Positions 10,892 through 24,133 of a DNA stretch of 64,000 bases are shown here, piece by piece; positions within the stretch are counted from its first letter, which is position 1; each line of letters starts with the position of its first letter. The stretch is from Metridium senile (lineage: Eukaryota; Cnidaria; Anthozoa; Actiniaria; Metridiidae), in the NCBI GenBank assembly GCA_949775045.1, contig OX459105.1:6741069-6805068 (forward strand), written 5' to 3'. The notes under the pieces were generated by a model. The model was not told where the DNA came from and did not search any database. It saw only the letters and a list, made by a program, of their open reading frames with translations. The translations under genes and the position numbers were made by a program.

Positions 10892-13032
10892 TGTGATCGG
10901 ATCAAGGGCGGAAACTATAGGAAATACTGTGCTCCAGTTCTGCGAAAAGACGCCACAAAAATATCTCGTGATGCATTAGTAATGTGATAGTTGAATCGCG
11001 TGATATTACGGGTCCAGACACACAACAAGGATTGCGTGACTCTAAGGCTTTGGGTATTTTTAGTAGGTCACGGTATGATTATTATTTCAAATTGTAATTT
11101 CATATCTTTCTAGTCAGTCTAAAGTTCCTTTGTTGGCTTTTCTCTCGAAATGAGCCAGCTGGTTTTGACAGCAAAAACACTTTTAAGGTTCATTATTTTT
11201 AAACTGCCGATACATAACTGTCAGTTGCTTATTTGTTAGCTGATCTAAACTGACAACATCCATGACAGTTTAAAACAAAACTATTTTGACCTTTACCAGT
11301 GAATAAATATCAGACAGATATGATTTCAGCTTTGTGACGCAAATGAATTTGATCACCATAGAAACCAGACAGACTCGAACAGACCTGTTTGTGTTAATGT
11401 AATCCTAGTTAGGTCTTGATCCGGCATTTTAACTTGGGAAAGGAACGTTTTTGTCAAGGAAAATAGTGTTTGATATTACGAAAACAGCGATAGAAACCAA
11501 ATCAAAATACTGAAGTAAAGAACAACCATTCACCAAACATAAACAGCGAATAAAAACACATCGTTGCCTTTTAAGATTGCAGCTTTTAAGAATATGAATC
11601 TAATTTTCATAAAGGTTGTATTAGAATAAATAGAAATAGAAATTAGTACATGTGCCGAGTTCGAACCTGTGGACACAAGAACGATTGAAGGTATGCTTGG
11701 GCTGCCTGTGGTATGCTTGGGCTTAAAATCTATTTGGAAATCGTTAGGGTTTAAGTCATCGTTTAGTTCATATTATAATAACCATAGTATCTTTATTTAA
11801 AGAGAGTAACACATGATCCTAAGAAAATTTTCAAGTACTCTCAAAATGAAATATAAATACAACTAATATTTATAAAAGTATAAATTAACTATCTAAATAA
11901 AAAGGAAAAGATTTGTTCATAAAAATAACGATATTTACATTACAGCCAATCAGCGCGCGAGAAATTTGCAAGTTATGGTAACAAAATTAATATCTTTCTA
12001 TAACGCGTCGATACCTCTAATTTGTTTTCGCTAGAAACGCTATAGTAATATCATCAAAGTTTTATTTTCTAAGTTGATATTTCAAAAATAAAAATTTGTT
12101 GGGTTGGATATTTAGTCAATTATTCGGATCGTTATGCACACAAAATGCCTTTTTCATAATTTTCAGCAAAAAGTTATTGAAAAATGTAGTTGTCTTCGTG
12201 ATAAATAAAGTCGAAAATATACATATCGCAGATTACTATTTCTCATTTTTTTCTTGAGTAATCCTGAACAGTAAAAACTAAAAAATAGTATTTCTTAAAA
12301 TACACACAACTATGCCTACGTCATCAGGTATTTATGGCCCGTGGACAAAAACTATTTACATGCACATATTGATGTTGTAAGAAAAATTAAACTGGGAGCT
12401 TGGCTATTAGGTATTTCCTAATTTGTATATAAATTTGTATAGGTTGTATATATTTTTTAAATGATATAAAGCTTAATCAATTATTAGCAAGTATATTGTT
12501 AGACTACGACTCCCTGCCTTTTTAAGTATTAATTATTGATTTATCAATTTCATAATTATGTCTAGTAATTGCTACAAGCATAGACAAGTAGTAATCGTTT
12601 CGGGTTACTCGCAGTTTGTTATTCAAGATAATTATTTCAGTTTCAAGTTCGGAATCGATAGAAACGTTTTGAATAAGACTTAGTTTCGTTCTTGTCTTAA
12701 TTTTGTAAAGAATTGACTTAGTTTTAAGTTATGACGCAGTTCATGAATCAGTGTTTTATTTACACTTGTAGTCAGGTGAGTAACATAACGTACATAGAAC
12801 CAAGGTCGTTCTGAGTAGGGAATTCCCCTCAGAACGATTACGGCACGTTGGGACTTCTGTTTGGGTTATGTCTCACACATATAAATCCGATGTAATAAGA
12901 ATTGTAGTCAGTCGAGGTCTAAGTTAAAAAGTAGAAGCTGTCACAGAAAAGTAATAAAAAGAAATTGACAAAAAGAATTAAAGGTACGTTTTCACTGCTG
13001 CGATGATCCCGTAGTCCGACAATATCATTGCT
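10892..13032. other. 2.1 kb without a recognisable gene
   Basis: AT-rich region between the TRIM gene start and copy B. The first 100 bases probably hold the TRIM promoter. One variant of the recurring motif (TGGGCTGCCTGTGG) sits at about 11698. A 30-bp hairpin with a GAATTC centre is at 12807-12836. Nothing else was recognised. Confidence 0.5.
12807..12836. repeat. 30-bp hairpin
   Basis: CGTTCTGAG at the left and CTCAGAACG at the right pair around GGGAATTCCC with two mismatches. Function unknown. Confidence 0.7.
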
Positions 13033-14028
13033 TTAAGAGAAGCAGTCCGTAATTATCGCCTATGGCGTGCAGAACGCAAAAAATCAAAATTGCTCAAACT
13101 TTGTCAAAATGAAGAATTAGTAACCCTAATAACATAAAAAAGTTATTAGCTTAATTAGAAAAATATTTTTAGCAAGAAGTTGGAATTTGTATTTTCTTGC
13201 AAAACCAGCCTATTTTCGCATAGATTCACGTTGCTTCAGATTGACCTTGTTTTTGTTGCTAACTAAATTGTCATGCAATTTTCCGCTTATCCATCGTCAA
13301 ATATAGATAATAGAGTAACACTAGCAATCGTTAGAATGAAATTTAATATGAGTTTAAATATTTTAACGATTTTTGAACTTGTCGCTTGTTTTGGCATGCT
13401 GTAGAGTGTGTTTAGTTAAAGTCCGTATATCTTCACTGATACCTCGAATTCAACCATGAAAACAGCATCCACGATTAGAGCAAGAATTGTTCTTTTGATG
13501 TGTAAAATAAAATTTTTGGGCCACTCAAAATTTGAAGAGTTTGAGCGATGAAATGAAAGTTCAAATTGCTCAAAAACTCATTGTTTACATAACGCGGTGT
13601 AATCATTGAATCCGCTTCAAACGATCGACCATAAAATACTTTTTTAAAGTGCAAGATTTATAAAAAGCAATGGTCATAGTGTGTTTACCTTTTCATGGGA
13701 AATCTTCCTTAGACGATCTTGTGTGCTCATCAAATCGACTTTAGACATTCTGTAAATGTACGAGGTTTTCACTGAATGGTTTTGATATACTGTTCCAATA
13801 ATAAGAGCGTTCGTTCTAAGTTTGTTTGAAAGTCAACGTTTATAACATGAGAGATCGATAATACTGATTCCGGCAAGACTGCACAATAGATTGTAGATTG
13901 CGTGACAGACAGGAAGCCCAATCGCAAAGTAATGAGCCAAAGAAACTGACTTATTCTCCCAAGCAGCTGCGGTTTGTTTTGTGAGGAAACAAAAATTCAG
14001 ATGAGTGGTAGAGTAAGAAAGACTGGAT

Positions 14029-15624
14029 TTAGTGTAAAATGTTACTGCAGCTGCACATTGCAACAGTGTTTTCTAAGAGTTCAATGTATGGCGCTTTTCT
14101 GTGGACCTTTATATCTGAGCAATCCAGATCAAAATATTCGCATATTGTGCGAAGCAATACTACGCTGAGCTTCGTCAAGCTAGAGGATTTACTCAGTTTG
14201 CAAATATCATAAGTGTCATAGAGGATGGGATGAATTAGCTGACAATCTTGAATTATGGCTGAACGTGTGTAGGTGTAAGTATTTTCTTCTTCTGCGGCTA
14301 TATGGTCTGCCTCGTCGTCTTCATTTCCAGGTGTTTGCGGTAAAGTACCTTTCTTCAGTTTTGATGCCAGTCTTGAAAAGTATGAGCTGATTTGCTGGGC
14401 TGTTAAAAACTCACTAACTTCAAACAGGCGTACTCCATTGTGGTCTTTTGCATATCTCATGTCACGTGACACAGTTACTCCATCTAGCTTATACCCAGTT
14501 TCCTGGCCAATATTAAATTTTTGATTTAGATACGATTTTTGCTTTTCGGAAAATCGCTTTGCTTGCTTTCCTGTCTTAAGGGACCATCCTTTTAGCAGTG
14601 GCGGACTTGAATGGGAAGAGGCTAATGTTGTACTTGACATTGATGGGACAGAAGTGGAACCATGAAGAAGTTTTTCTCGGTACGCAATCTTTGCTTTGTC
14701 AAATAGGTTACGCTTTTCTTCTATAAGTTGGCATTCTCCGTATAGGATATGACTTCTAGACCTGAAAATCGCTGGTAGACCCTTACACATCCATCCAGAG
14801 GACAAGGAAAAAGATCTGACGTCAACTTGTCATCCTGAGGCTCTTGATCGTTGCCTGGTTCTGTTAACTTCTTTTCTTTCACTTTTTTCGGTTCGGTGAT
14901 GGATACAAAGCCACCTTTTGAAAAAGAGCCATCTACTTGTGTTACTTTTGAAGTTCATGGTGAGTCAGTAGATCTGCCATTATTGCTAATACTTGTCGCT
15001 TGGTATCCCAACTGCTGGCATTTTCATATGTCTCTGCTAGTGCCTTCAGATACTTTGTGTCGCCAGGCGTTGTTGTCCCAAGGGCTCTATCGACAGACTT
15101 TGACGTTTGTACAGCTTCCCAAAGTTTACTAGTGTCATTTGGTGAAATTACTTCTAAGGTAGACACAATAGCATTAGTAGCCCTGGAAACGTAGATATTT
15201 TTACTTCTAGAACTCAGACTATCCCATGGTTTTTTGGGCTGACCAACAGGCAATTCCTCCTTCTGACACGATCTCAGGAAATCGTTCAAACTGCGCATTC
15301 GGTCTGTTTTGGTACTAGGTGATTCTTCACTGCTATCAGAATCCGATAACACAAAGGTTTTGTCTTCACTGACAGAAAGTTTGCTCAATGCATCCACCAA
15401 ATCTTCGTCATTCTCGCAATCACTTTGCAGATCCCTCTAGTAAATAAGAAAGAAAGAAATTTGCTTGTGTTTTTGATTAGTCAAATAAGTGTTTTGTCCC
15501 TACCTTATTATACCTTATCAGAGTTATCAGCATCAAGGGTCGAGGAAGAAGACTGTGTATCATAATTTTCAATTTGAGGTTGACTGATATGAACTGATTT
15601 TATCTCGTTGACTTTGGATGACAT
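14029..15624 (-). pseudogene. zinc-finger gene of a cnidarian multicopy family, longer copy (copy B)
   Basis: Two 5' exons can be joined. 15514-15624 encodes 37 residues from Met (MSSKVNEIKSV) and ends at donor AAG|GTATAA. A 77-bp intron ends TTACTAG, then 15436-14945 continues in phase with an acidic Ser-rich stretch and the family block YLKALAETYENASSWDTKRQ, followed by LAIMADLL. After LQK the frame is broken (stop at 14942) and continues in another frame (KGGFVSITEPKK) into CPLDGCVRVYQRF. A second frameshift follows, as in copy A, then the 258-codon frame 14805-14029. The long middle part known from relatives, which normally follows the ASSWDT block, is absent, so this looks like an internally deleted member. 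Function unknown. Confidence 0.6.
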
Positions 15625-16628
15625 TGGATGGCAAACACGCGAATAAAGTCACGTGATCTCTTAGTGGAAGTTGCCTATTCAAAGCTGTGTTATACCAGGG
15701 CTGATAACTATTAAACTTACCAAGACTGAGACCAGCATCAGTGCTGTGGCTTCATTATTGGTTTTTACACTAGTATTTAGATTTGCTTGACAATACACCA
15801 ACCCTCGGATGCTATGGTTCAATGTCAGTTTCCATTATAGCATGTAAATTAACAATACACATGTAAGTAATGTATTACACTCTACAAAGGCTAATCTTGA
15901 ATCATAGGATTTGTGAAATACTTTCAACAACTTTGTCACATTCATAACTATGAAGATATCTACAATCTTTAATTGAAACATTATCTTCATTTATGGTTGT
16001 AACTCCTTTTCCCCCCTTAATTTTCAAGGTGGTATTGATATGAAAGTCCATGTTGACAGTACAATGATAGAAATTGCAGAAAGTCACACTAGCTCCAAAG
16101 GATCATGCTCTGGAGACAAAAACTTTGATGAATATTTGGAATACATCATGCACAGGAATGCACTGGTAAGACCAACAACATGGGAAGAAGGGTTACAGCT
16201 TTACTTTAAGTTAATTGACTTGGTACATTGATTTAATTAGAAATGTTTGTGTTTTATTTCCATGCATTTTTTAATATTTTGTGGATGGATTTCACTTCCA
16301 ATCTATTGAGTATTCATTTTATAAGCTTATCATGTTGTACTCTGATTGTGGTTAGCCATATCTATATATATCAATCATAGAGTCATTTTCCCCGACCTGG
16401 GCACCACTAATTGACTATCAAAATGCATTTGAATATAATATGTTACACTAGGGCCTGTTAGCCCAAATACTGCAGTTTGTCTATTAGCTAGCTTGTTATT
16501 AAATAATGTTATGAATGGATTATAATTGCAATAAAAAGGAGTTTAATTTCATCATTCTTGAAAACAAAGGTTGTGATGCATGAATAATATAAAAATAGAG
16601 ATATATTGACAATCATTTGGCACATTAC

Positions 16629-16841
16629 AGTGCGAATCACAAAACCGTGGGCACCTAGAAATATTTTAGAAATCATTTATTGTTCGATGAACCACTCACA
16701 AACAACTCTAACTACAAAAAGTTTATGATACTACACATCCGTCAAACTTCTTGCGGTGATATAGTTGTTTCTGAGTTGTTCAACGAACAAAGAACGATTT
16801 CTAAAATATTTCTAGATGCCCACGGTTTTGTGATTCACACT
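16629..16841. mobile_element. 213-bp palindromic MITE (copy B)
   Basis: Copy-B counterpart of the MITE at 4851-5063, with the same inverted ends starting AGTGCGAATCAC. Confidence 0.8.
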
Positions 16842-17245
16842 AATATGTGTTTTTTTATTAGTGAAAGTTCTAATTTTGGTTGGAGTATAGTTGTTCATAA
16901 TAGCTTAGTGGTGCAATGGTTCGGGAAAATGGCATTATTTGATTGCTGATATCTGATGACTACATACATGCACGTCTGCATAATAGTAGGATATTAAACA
17001 TTGCATTATTGTTCGATGACTAGCAAGCAGCTTGTGGTCCTATTACTAATGACCTCAATTACTTCTTATAACCAATTTTTTAAACATATGAGATTATATT
17101 TCTCATTTATAATAAACATGAACTTTAACTTGAACTTGTCATGAGAATAAGTTCTTTATTAAGTGAATATGAAAGTGTTTCTGTACTGCACTGAGGCAGA
17201 TCCTAATCTAATTTACCTAGCTTCTTAGATTATTTATGGTTTATC

Positions 17246-20200
17246 TCAAATACATCCAAAGCCACCAAACTCCTTCAGAGACCTTTGCAATACTTCCTTG
17301 AACTTGTCGTAGCTTCCCAGTCCCAAGGGTAGGTAAAGTACCATAGAGCAAGTGGATGCATATGGCAGGCGACAGGCAGTTCCTTCATATGCATGATAAA
17401 ATAAGATCTGCAGCTCTTTGTCAAAGCCACAAGGAGGAATCTTGTGAGCTCCTGTGATAAACACGAGCAGATCTTCAACTGTTGTAGTAAGACCACTAGA
17501 GGAATGATCACATTCCAGGTCATCCAGGTAGTCATGCCACCATATGAAGTCTACTCTTCTTCATCTCTCTTATTTGAACCTGATGGGCTGTAGACAGGAT
17601 TAACAAGTGACCTAAACTCAGCTACCGTGACGCCAGTAGCACAGAAAACGAAGAGAGCTTTCATTAATCTTGGGCTTTCTTGTATGTTCTCCTTGAGACC
17701 ACCCATTTTCAAACCTTCTATAAATTGTTCCATGGCAACCTTTCGTTTCATCATTGAATGAGTGCACAGCATATTGAGAAGGGTGTCCTTCTCTTGAAAT
17801 GACCACAGCAATTTGATCAGCCCACAATCAATAAGAAAATCCCCCAAGCTTTTAATGGTTTCTTTGAATGTCTCCTTCTCTGCATCTAGGATCTAATAAT
17901 TTCCAATAATTGACATTTTATTATTCATTTTTGTAAATTGTATCAGTACATAAGACAGTGTGAAAAACAAATTTAATGATCAATTTGAATAAAAATTACA
18001 CATGGAAAACACCTGTAATTGCACTTCACGGTAAATGTAAAATGTGTGTATATATATACCTATGTAGAGTATATGGTTCAAATCATCCGTCGTGAGTTGT
18101 GAGGCTCTCTCGTCAGGAGATTTAAATTTCCTGACGAATGAGCCTCGCAACTCACGAAACAGGCTTGTAGAGATGAACTTGTAAATTGCAATAACATTGT
18201 CATATAAAAAAGAAAAATACCAAATAGGAATTAATTAAAAGACAAAAAGAGAGACATCTGCTAATTCCTTGATTAGTAATCGCAGAAACTCACGTCTGGG
18301 GCCACCTGAGTCCTCTGCTTCCTCTGAAATGAAGTGGATCCTAAGAGGCTTGGTATGGCTAAATGAGGCTTTCTGGAATACTTTTAGAGCATCTTCAAAA
18401 ATGTGGTTTCTGCGAACTCGCACCACCTGAAAATCTTTGTCCTCCATCTCCTCACTGCTATTGATTTGAATCTGCTTAAGTATTTCTGATGGTTCTTTCC
18501 TGAAAGGTAAAAGTGAAATCTTTCTTATCAAGTTTCATAATAATCATTGTTTAATTTTTTTTAGATATTATCTTGGATTATCCTCCTCCGCAGGTAACCA
18601 CCGTTTTTCCTGTTTTCCTAGTCTTGGGCTCCCTGTGTCAGAAATAAATGAACGTCTGTGGAGGATGGAGGCTAATCTTGGTAATAATAATGTTGATGTT
18701 ATTGATTAACTACACACTTTTTTTGGTTTATATTTTTTTTTTCACATTCTCATGTAAACAGTTTTTAGATTAAAATGATGGTGAATGGTTTTGCAACCAG
18801 CTTTTTGTGATTCGTAAAAATACGAAAACGTTTTTTTGCAAATGAATTTCATGAAGTTATAGGGACCCTGTGTACACAATTCACAATCCCGTAAGGCATT
18901 TTCTAGGGCGGATATTAATGGTAGTCAATAGCTGTTCAAAAGTTCATTTGTGTTCTCGTGTAGATTTTCAAGTCTGGAGTTGATATCGTCATCGTGCATA
19001 GAATCATACTCTTGATCAGACCTAAAAAAATTATTATTAAATTATTAATTATAAAAAAACAATTCACTATTTTTGCAGATAAACTGTTTAGCAGTATTTA
19101 TTAAATATTCATTAAAGTTTAATGGCATCACTTCTAGGTAGCACAAAACTTTAAACAGTTATATAATTTACTTTGACTTTATCATAATCTTATTTTGTAG
19201 TATATGGTAAAGACTCAAGACTGCACAAAAAGGTGAGAATGAAACATATATATATATGTTGAGAATGTTTGTAACCTGCAAATACACTGTACAGAGAAAT
19301 GCTGAATTTGCAGTCAGGAAGCATAATATCATAAAAACTTTTTGAATCTTGTTATGAGATGTTTTATCTTTGATGTTTTAATCTTTCAATCTAAGATCTT
19401 CAACAGTGATAGTGACAACAAGTTGTATGTAATGATCACTGATGAAGATTTTAGATAAGATAACAAATACATGATATGTAAATGTGTATGTGTTTTAAAT
19501 AATCAAATTCAATTCAGCCTTTATGTCATAATTAATAAATTATATACCTAATTCTCAAGAATGCTTCATTCTTCTTCAGACTCTCTTTTCTTATGTCACC
19601 CAAGGGGTACTTTCTTGCAGTGATTTCACTTTCCTTTGTTTCAATCCCCTTTCCATCTTTGCTTAACACCAGCTTCTTATGATTAGTTGACAGGACTGGA
19701 ACCCCAAGGTTATAGTATCCAGAAGCTACTCTTGACTTGGATACTTTCCCACCTTTCTGCTTGATTATTGCCCTTCTGATGCGTTTACCTGTGGTTAAAG
19801 TCAATATACCATTTTAAGTCATGTTATATGTAATGTTTAATAAACGAGAAGGAGTGTTATATCAGGATTTAAAACCACGATCTGCGAGTTTATTGAACGA
19901 CTTCAAAAATTTCAACCAGTTTTTTTGCGGGCATGAATCTTCTCGAATTTTGTGATATTGACATAGTAGGGTTAAGCAAACCCGTCATATAAGTTAAGGT
20001 TAACAAGTGCCCGCAGATTTTCTTCTTGTTTTGGTAATTTAAGACATAGATTGAGTTGACTATTGGCCATTTTTGACATTTTCATGGTGGACTTTTGAGA
20101 TATTAATTTTTAAACCTAGAGATATTACAGTAATTTCAAAATTGGCAATTTTTGCTCCGAAACAAATTGTTGCCATGGAAACGGCTTAAAAGAAAAATGT

Positions 20201-20815
20201 TCCTCCTTGCTTGGAAACACTTACTGGCATCTACTTCATAGGGAAACAAGTTTTACATCACTGTCATCAATATTAAAGGTTTTCTGTTTCATTAAAAATA
20301 AGCTATATTTTTGCTGATTTTCGAGGCAAAATGGGTATTTTAAGGGGGGTGGTCTAACTTCCCACCAAAGTGACAGATCCAGCTGAGTTTCTGGGATAAC
20401 AAATAACTTACTAGGACCTACAACTGTACCAAGTTTGAGCAAAATCGGTGAACCCCCATGTAGCACCTACTGCCTGGTCCTATCACGGACACACTCTTAA
20501 GTGCACTATAATTATTTAAGTATATCCAGTATATCCTATATTTGGTATCAAATTACTCACCTTTACTTTTTCTTCTTTTGAAGATTTTTTGAATTTCTTG
20601 GAATTTAAACCTCTACTCTCTTCTACCTTTGATGTTTTTGCCGTGTCAAATGCGCAAGAAAATTCCTTTCTTGATGCTAAAACGTCGTCGTGTGACAGAT
20701 TAGAGGCCTGAGTTGGCTGGGCTGATTCTTTGATTGGATTACTAGTTGCCGATGTTGTTGGTTGTATAGCTTGTGTTTGTCGCGCACCGCACGAGCTGCA
20801 AAATATGTTTTCCAA
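17246..20815 (-). pseudogene. HECT-type E3 ubiquitin ligase gene, broken (copy B)
   Basis: Same blocks as in copy A, shifted by 11778. They are the N-terminal CSSCGA exon (20815 downward), the YYNLGVPVLSTNHKK exon (about 19788-19533), the N-lobe start (18518-18248), mid-HECT (17891-17551) and the C-lobe with STCSMVL (17246-17538). The expected catalytic Cys codon is at 17348-17350. The missing N-lobe segment, MITE fusion and frame break near 17540 are all shared with copy A. Confidence 0.7.
18091..18156. repeat. 66-bp hairpin (copy B)
   Basis: Copy-B counterpart of the hairpin at 6313-6378. The MITE half follows at 18184-18252. Confidence 0.85.
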
Positions 20816-21616
20816 TGCAGAAGGGACAATACATGTCTAAGCTAGGGAAAGAATACAACATAATCTTTATATTATCAAAACGGCATATTCAAAATATTAA
20901 CTAGTAACTTATAATCTTATACTTATATCTAAGGTTTCTAGTCCTATCACTTTTTTTTGTTTTCTTAATATTCTTTTATATGTTTGACCCCTCAGCCGAC
21001 AGGTTAGGTTACTCCGCAGTCCTTTACAACAGATTAATAAACAGTTAACTAGGAAAAAAAAGGAATAACCTACAATGAGCTACAATATGAGCTAAATAAA
21101 CTACAATGAGCTAAAATGACCTACAGTGAGCTTTAATAAACAACAATAAACGTCAATTAACATATAAAATCAAATGTAAGCTTTCAAGAAACATGAGTTA
21201 TTTGTTTATCAGTTGAAATAACATATTCTAATTCCAAATATAAGCTATTATTACTTCTACACATCCAAACTATACGATTCATTCTTGTTGTGTTTCCTGT
21301 GTCAAAAAAGAAAACCCTGTTCCAGGTTCACTTTCTAACCGTTTCTAAGATGGCGGTTCACGCTCAAAACTTGTGTAACTCTGAAGATATTAGCATGCGA
21401 GAAAAGGCCAAAGTAATTGTAGTTGAACAATTGGATATTTCAAACTTAACAATACTTTATTTTTTACTCAACAAAAAGAACAAATAGAAACAAACGAATA
21501 ATGAGTGACATAATAATATAAATGAAGAAGATTGGGCTTCCTGTGTATTCATCGACACAGGAAACCCATAAAACACAATGTGGGTCAGAAGTACAGATTA
21601 TTTTCTCCTTTTTTCA

Positions 21617-21689
21617 TTAAACATCAATACAATTGTATCGATCAACAAATAATTTATTGACAAAGGAACGATATTTCAGATATGCAACT
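21617..21689 (-). pseudogene. last 24 codons of the TRIM gene
   Basis: Identical to the 3' end of the TRIM frame at 9839-9911, including the stop. The rest of the gene is absent because copy B ends here. It has no fingers and no start. Confidence 0.9.
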
Positions 21690-22975
21690 GCAGAGGTGAT
21701 TATAAACGTTCAAAACAGCTAACTTTAATATGGTGTGGTATTAGTTTGGCTTTTGATCGAGGCTGAGTTTGGATTTTATAAAGATACAATACATATCATG
21801 TATTTATCGACGTTTATTGTTGCTTATTAAATTTCATTGTAGTCATTTTAGCTCATTGCAGGTCGTTATAGCTCATTGTAGGCCATTCCTCGTTTTAGGA
21901 GTGCGTTAATAGTATAAACTACGTAGCCAAGACTAAAGTAATTAATATCTAAAGTAATTAGCTTGCTAAAGTTCGTACCGTATGCTTTTGCTAACAGCTA
22001 TGTTCTTATGTCGTGGGGTATGGAAGATGTCAAATGTTTAAGTAATACATACAGATTGTATTTCACAGTGCATTTTAAAATGTATTGCGTAACATTAATG
22101 ACATTTTCCATACCCAAAGATATAAATATATCAATATAGCTAGTGTGTATTACTATACTAATCTACACTTTATATTAAACTTTCAATTCAATTATTGAGT
22201 TAAATTAAAGTATAAATGTGTCAACTTATTTACAAAAATGTATTCAGTGGAGGTTATAATCTTAAATCCCATGAAAGCAAGGAGTCCGAAAGCATTCAAT
22301 CAACAACAAATGAATATTCATTTTTTGATCACAGAATGTGTACAAACGGTACAATAAATAAAGTATGTACCGGCTCAGATCGAACTGACAATAAAATATA
22401 TCATTTTGCTAGAATGCAGTTGCTCGTGTCTTTCCATTTGATAGTTTTTGAATCTAAGCTATTAAAGCTTATATATTTCCACAAATAAAGTCATTTGAAC
22501 ATAAGTTATCATATAAACCCCAAGAAGGTTCTTTCAGTTAATATTAAACAATCGTTCAACAGCGTTAAAAAACGAAAACTATAAATATTAAACTGCTCTA
22601 CCTTGTTACTCCATTTTGCTATCAGTTTAGTTATTTCAATTGTATTGTTAACGCTAGTCCAATAAAAAAGCTTTTAAGTAACACTATGACGTCATTTCCA
22701 ACGGCCAATCAAAAAATCGTCTTATGTCAGCCAATGCCAGCGTCTTCTCCCCAACGACCGCCATCTTGAATTGGAGTCGGCCGAGAAGGCCCAGGGGACG
22801 AGGTTGACACTGACAAAAGAGTGGAACTTTGAGACCTTTGTCAAGAATTTTAAACACGCCTACTACACGCAACCACTCAAAATCTTGAAGTATGGTGATA
22901 TTTTTATTAAGTGTTAATCGTATTTTTTTCAAACACTCCGACACAGTGTAACTCAAGAATGGTGCCAAAGCACGA
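21690..22975. other. no gene recognised; contains inverted TACAATGAGC units and a 135-bp duplicated block
   Basis: At 21785-21895 are reverse-complement versions of the short repeats found at 21068-21163. A 90-codon frame at 22216-22488 has no recognisable feature. 22830-22945 is repeated at 23200-23315 with about 90% identity (shared GAGACCTTTGTCAAGAATTT). CCAAT boxes near 22700 and a GCCATCTTG element at 22761 resemble an animal promoter, but no transcript can be assigned. Confidence 0.4.
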
Positions 22976-24133
22976 TTTCAACGGATTTCACGTCGCACGT
23001 TTGAATGACTTTTAGCTAAACATTTTGGAATGCCGAGAGTGTTATTTAACATACGAAGAGACACTGTGGATTTGAAATGTATTTGAAAAGTAATTCAGGA
23101 GATTTGGCGATCAATCGACTTTCTGCTATGGGACAACAATGGCGTCGAATCTTCCCGTTCAGCTGGAAAGCACTGGCAAAAGTGTGGAACGTTTGGTGTT
23201 TGAGACCTTTGTCAAGAATTTTTAAACACGCCTACTACACGCAGCAACTCAAAATCTTGAAGTATGGTGAAATTTTGATTAAGTATTAATCATACTTTTT
23301 TCAAACACTTCGACACAGTGTTTACATTAGGTATTCGTATTATTAAAAGAAAACACACGAAGTGAACAGTTCTTCCATCAATTTCGACACCACATATCGT
23401 TGTTGTATGTTGCATACAATTGCTAATTTCAAGACCATTGCTTCTGCTGAAAAGGTGAGTTTTAAGTAAGTAAGATTAGATTATGGAAAGAAAGCAAAAA
23501 TCTGACAAAGGTTTTGTCCCTTTTTTAATATCATTAGGTAAAACATTTTTATGATATATTTAAGCTCATGGGTAAAAAAAACAAAACTCCATTACAGGTG
23601 GGTTAAGCCTCGCTCAGGGTTAAGGAAACAATATACACTAACAAATAAGTAATATTAGCTATGAATATCATATCAGATATTAAATACATGTAAAGTATAA
23701 GATGATACAATTTCATCCTCAGTAGAATGAGACCTATGAGAAAGATGCCAAGACCATTAACATAGTAAATAGACTGATACAAGTTTAAAAATACTTTTCT
23801 TTAATACAGCTATTATACATGTGAGCTTTCATTAAATTCATTAATATGTACATCTCTTGTCTATTTTCAAACTTATTATACATGCAAATCATTATAACTC
23901 ATTTATTTATATTGAATTCTTTATTTACATATCAGTATATGTAATATATATACATTTCATTCATTATTATATTAAATATGATGCAGTCTTTAGTCATCAA
24001 TTTTAATCATTTTTGTGCGGAGAAGGGAACCTCTTTAATTTGCCCTTTGTTTCTCTTTGCTTTTACTGCCAACTCGCCATAGTATTTTGACATTTTCTCT
24101 TCTTTGTCATGAATTATTCTTATGTTGTCATTA

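Larger units (their letters stand above)
13033..21689. repeat. segmental duplication, copy B
   Basis: Direct copy of 2072-9911 with an additional 820 bp (15083-15902). It ends inside the TRIM coding sequence: the last common base is 9911 in A and 21689 in B. The lesions in the zinc-finger and HECT genes are the same as in copy A, so they predate the duplication or are shared sequencing artefacts. Confidence 0.95.

Noticed and set aside
11700..13032. Possible solo LTR before copy B
   Set aside because: No paired TG...CA ends, primer site or target duplication could be found.
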